DNA of 64,000 nucleotides, from positions 1 through 64,000 of the forward strand of contig JAGCGO010000082.1 of the NCBI GenBank assembly GCA_017649565.1, read 5' to 3'. Below the pieces are notes generated by a model. The model saw nothing but the letters and a program-made list of their open reading frames with translations. It did no database searches and had not been told where the DNA came from. Shown here piece by piece: positions 61,651-64,000 of this stretch (position 1 is the stretch's first letter; every line of letters begins with the position of its first letter). This DNA is from Fibrobacter sp. (lineage in GTDB: Bacteria > Fibrobacterota > Fibrobacteria > Fibrobacterales > Fibrobacteraceae). Made by a program: the position numbers and the translations under genes.

Positions 61651-62331
61651 ATGAAAAATCTCACCAAACAAATTTTCGCACCCATTTTCGACAATATGAA
61701 ATTGGCTGAAAACGATTTTTGTCAAAAATGCAACGCAGCATACAAGACTCCGTTATTGCCTTGGATTGTTGGCGGAGAATACGAAAACTCAAAATATCGG
61801 TTGATGATTGTGGGAAAGCCGCATCGTGGTGATGCAGTACCTATTTCCAAACATGCAGGTACAATGGATTATTGCATTGATTGGTTAATGAATTGTTCTT
61901 GGGCATATTGGTCCTATTCACGAGAAATCGCTCAGCAATTGTATGGCTCTACGGGAATGAACCAAATAGTCATGACAAACGTGGTAAAGTGTACAAATAC
62001 TGAAGGCAAAGATACCACAACGAATGAGATGCTTGACAATTGTATTCAAAGGAATGGGGTTATCTGGAGAGAAATCCGAGAAACGAAACCACTCAATATT
62101 TTATTCTACACTCATAAACTTTGCGCTAGCTATCTACAAGCAATTCCATTCCAAAAGGAACTGATAAAAGAAGAAAGAAAAAGCGTAATGTGCGGAGCCA
62201 AGACAATGCCCTGGTGGGAAAGAGTTATTTTGACTGATTGGGGAAAAGTCAAAATCCTAGTCACAAATCACCCAGAAAGAATGGACAAGGGCGATTACAT
62301 AAAACTTATAACTGACTGGGTAAGAAAGTAA
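61651..62331 (+). CDS. Uracil-DNA-glycosylase-superfamily-like protein
   Basis: 226 residues. The order of motifs follows the UDG fold: LMIVGKPHRGD at 51-61 (as in VGEAPG), MTNVVKCTN at 108-116 (as in NVVKCRPP), a middle Cys plus EIRETKPLNILFY, and LVTNHPER at 203-210 (as in the HPS motif). The first motif has Lys/Pro/His/Arg instead of the usual Glu-Ala-Pro-Gly, so catalysis may differ. Two CxxC-type Cys (24, 27) near the start could bind metal. The ATG at 61651 has AGGGAG upstream; a TTG start at 61609 behind AAGGGG is possible. Last gene of the cluster. Confidence 0.7.
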   Translation: MKNLTKQIFAPIFDNMKLAENDFCQKCNAAYKTPLLPWIVGGEYENSKYRLMIVGKPHRGDAVPISKHAGTMDYCIDWLMNCSWAYWSYSREIAQQLYGSTGMNQIVMTNVVKCTNTEGKDTTTNEMLDNCIQRNGVIWREIRETKPLNILFYTHKLCASYLQAIPFQKELIKEERKSVMCGAKTMPWWERVILTDWGKVKILVTNHPERMDKGDYIKLITDWVRK

Positions 62332-62332
62332 T

Positions 62333-62356
62333 AGCGACCCTAAACTAAGGGTCGCT
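62333..62356 (+). terminator. Hairpin after the UDG-like gene
   Basis: AGCGACCCT-AAACTA-AGGGTCGCT forms a perfect 9-bp stem right after the stop codon. No T tract follows, so it may be a weak terminator or an RNA-end stabiliser. Confidence 0.6.
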
Positions 62357-62369
62357 TCAGAATTCTTGG

Positions 62370-62486
62370 TTACTTGATTACCGAAATGATAGCTTGAGCA
62401 TCCTTCGTATTATTAGATGTCTTGGCTATCACGCAATTTTGGGAATCTTTCATATCGCATAAGCCTTGAGAAGAAAGCCAATGATT
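62370..62486 (-). pseudogene. Possible remnant of a gene end
   Basis: An open frame of 38 residues with no start (NHWLSSQGLCDMKDSQNC, then VIAKTSNNTKDAQAI) ends at a TAA on the minus strand. It has protein-like composition, but it is preceded in frame by a stop codon and has no ribosome binding site. It may be the broken 3' end of a lost gene next to the restriction locus. Confidence 0.25.
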
Positions 62487-62556
62487 TCATTGTAAAAAGA
62501 ATAATTAGAATGATCCAGGTACTATATGGCACAATTTTTGGAGTGATTACGTAAAA

Positions 62557-62679
62557 ATGGGCTTACTGCTAAGGGTGAATTCCGCAGACACTGTCTGCGA
62601 AATTTCCTTGGAATAAATCAGGAAAAAATTAATGGGCCCATCTAAGAGTGAAATTCGTCAACACAGTTGACGAATTTCC
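62557..62679. repeat. Tandem pair of hairpin elements with covarying stems
   Basis: Two units 75 bp apart both begin ATGGGC, continue CTAAG-GTGAA and end AAATTTCC or GAATTTCC. Unit A (62557-62607) holds the stem CGCAGACA-C-TGTCTGCG. Unit B (62632-62679) holds GAAATTCGTCAAC-ACA-GTTGACGAATTTC. Stem sequences differ but pairing is kept. Confidence 0.75.
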
Positions 62680-62789
62680 ATAGGTTCTATAATTGCAATC
62701 ATAGAACTTTAGAATTCATCGATTGGAAAAGTTCGTTGAGGGTTTTATAAGCCTCGCTTCAAGACTCAAGTAATACTTAGCCATCTGAT

Positions 62790-64000
62790 TCATGCGGAAA
62801 TCGAGCGGATTATGATTTCGTCAATTTGCTCTCTCAGAACAGCGATTTCTTTTTTTATTCGTTGTTGTTCGTTTATTTCTTTTCGGATTTCATCAACAAT
62901 ACTCTGCTGAATAGCCAAATTTGGAAGAGGAACAACAAAATCTCTTAATTCTTTAAGAGACACTTTTACCATTGTTTGGTTCTTCCCTTTAGTGCAATAT
63001 TTGAAATAGCATCGGCCAATAAAACTATTAAATACATAAGCCATATATTTTTTATTGACATAATTATCAAAATTTATGCGAATCATCAAATCAGGGTATA
63101 TTACATCTTGATTATCGTCCTCCTTGATATTGGCAACAGCAGCCAACGCGACAAGATCTACAGTGTTTCCTCTACTTACAAAGAAATCCTGGTCCCTTAC
63201 ATAATAAGAGCTCAGGTCACTCTTTTCCATTGAGCTATACTTTGGATTATCAAAGGATAATTCGCCGCTGTTTGATATAGCATCAATTCCTAAAATCCGA
63301 TAGCCATTCTCACTATCATTACATACTGGCGACCAACCATTTTTTACAGATACAATATGATGTCCTAAATATGTGCTGCATTCTATTTTTTTTGTTATGA
63401 GGTCTTGGAACGCTACAGACTTATTCCATCTGTAACTCAATCTTAATGTTGAATTGGATTTTGCAAGACTTACGTTAGCAATTTTGATATTCTTTCTTTT
63501 TTCAATCTGGATATAATCCTGAAAATCAAGACCAAACCTTCGCTGAAAAACGGTGTCAATTATGGTTTTTATAGAATGCTTACGTTTTTTTAGAACCGCT
63601 ATTTTCTTTTCAATAGGATTGATCGATTTTATGGTGTCTATCTGTTCTTGCTTACTCAATTGTCGCACAGGAATTCGCAACAAATCCTTAACCTTATATG
63701 TAGAAATCCCTATTCCTCTGTAAATATTGTTATCTATAATGGATTTCAATTTTTTTAACCGAAGAAGGTACAAAACATATTTCTTTTCCCAACCAGCTTT
63801 TACAGAAAAACAGTAAAAACCATTTGAAAAGACAAACTCTTCTAAGTTGAAGTTTTCAAACAACAATGCGGGAGATCTGGCAAGTCTTAAACTTGATATC
63901 AGAATAAGATTATTTGTCAAAGCATATTTCAATCGGTCAGGATGATCATTTAATGAAACAGGCTGATAATCGATGATATCTCCGTCTTCATCTATATAGG
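62790..64000 (-). CDS. Type I restriction specificity subunit (HsdS), 5' part beyond the window
   Basis: 404 residues visible; the frame is open to the window edge (YIDEDGDIIDYQPVSLNDHPDR precedes a TTG at 63932), so the true start lies outside. Two target-recognition domains are separated by conserved helices: NPIEKKIAVLKKRKHSIKTIIDTVFQRRF near the middle and ELRDFVVPLPNLAIQQSIVDEIRKEI, then REQIDEIIIRSISA at the end. HsdS sets the DNA target of a type I enzyme. The methylase and translocase genes are presumably beyond 64000. The DNA is AT-rich, as for the cluster to its left. Confidence 0.88.
   Translation of the reverse strand, partial: YIDEDGDIIDYQPVSLNDHPDRLKYALTNNLILISSLRLARSPALLFENFNLEEFVFSNGFYCFSVKAGWEKKYVLYLLRLKKLKSIIDNNIYRGIGISTYKVKDLLRIPVRQLSKQEQIDTIKSINPIEKKIAVLKKRKHSIKTIIDTVFQRRFGLDFQDYIQIEKRKNIKIANVSLAKSNSTLRLSYRWNKSVAFQDLITKKIECSTYLGHHIVSVKNGWSPVCNDSENGYRILGIDAISNSGELSFDNPKYSSMEKSDLSSYYVRDQDFFVSRGNTVDLVALAAVANIKEDDNQDVIYPDLMIRINFDNYVNKKYMAYVFNSFIGRCYFKYCTKGKNQTMVKVSLKELRDFVVPLPNLAIQQSIVDEIRKEINEQQRIKKEIAVLREQIDEIIIRSISA

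Overview
The window is a chromosomal piece of a Fibrobacter-type bacterium (phylum Fibrobacterota). Five lines of evidence point there. There are many paralogous lipoproteins with the Fibrobacter succinogenes major paralogous domain (FISUMP, TIGR02145). There are four copies of the second F. succinogenes paralogous family (TIGR02147/DUF4423). Several large secreted proteins have Ser-rich linkers and a C-terminal domain like the type IX secretion sorting tail. There is a complete Lpt gene block for an outer membrane. The -10 boxes are repeatedly TATATT. No rRNA, tRNA or CRISPR array was seen.

Layout. 1-2.6 kb: 3' part of alaS. 2.9-9.8 kb: two large secreted proteins (a three-fold repeat protein with a Ser minisatellite linker; a beta-propeller/FG-GAP protein) and a FISUMP lipoprotein that lacks a standard start codon. 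10-11.4 kb: an alanine/glycine:cation symporter. 11.6-25.0 kb: four tandem modules, each a strong conserved promoter, a DUF4423 HTH-like protein, one or two FISUMP lipoproteins and a terminator. 25.1-33.1 kb: a DUF1353-like protein; then on the minus strand a secreted protein, a 51-residue Cys-containing peptide and an NTP_transf_5 nucleotidyltransferase; a 1036-residue lipoprotein with a collagen-like stretch; and a radical SAM/SPASM enzyme with a 91-residue candidate substrate peptide.

33.3-51.1 kb is mostly core: purF, DUF1653, a secreted repeat protein, a Nudix hydrolase, a serine hydrolase, a DksA-type protein, hpf-hprK-mce, lptC-lptA-lptB-rpoN, an LTA-synthase-like sulfatase and iorAB. 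51.2-53.7 kb: a lipoprotein and a diguanylate cyclase.

53.8-64 kb is an accessory island: a DUF4258/CopG toxin-antitoxin pair, a WYL regulator divergent from a tandem AAA+ ATPase, an AAA_14/DUF4143 ATPase, then a rightward cluster (a 26-residue peptide, a double zinc finger, a coiled-coil protein, a membrane-anchored coiled-coil protein and a uracil-DNA-glycosylase-like protein), and the 3' part of a type I restriction specificity gene. A palindrome of core GACAATWATTGTC lies exactly 12 bases ahead of a TATATT box both at the WYL/AAA intergenic region and ahead of the small-protein cluster. This links the two units into one candidate WYL-controlled defence regulon, the most promising undescribed system here. 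The radical SAM plus 91-residue peptide pair, the 51-residue peptide plus nucleotidyltransferase pair, and the DUF4423-FISUMP array are the next best candidates.
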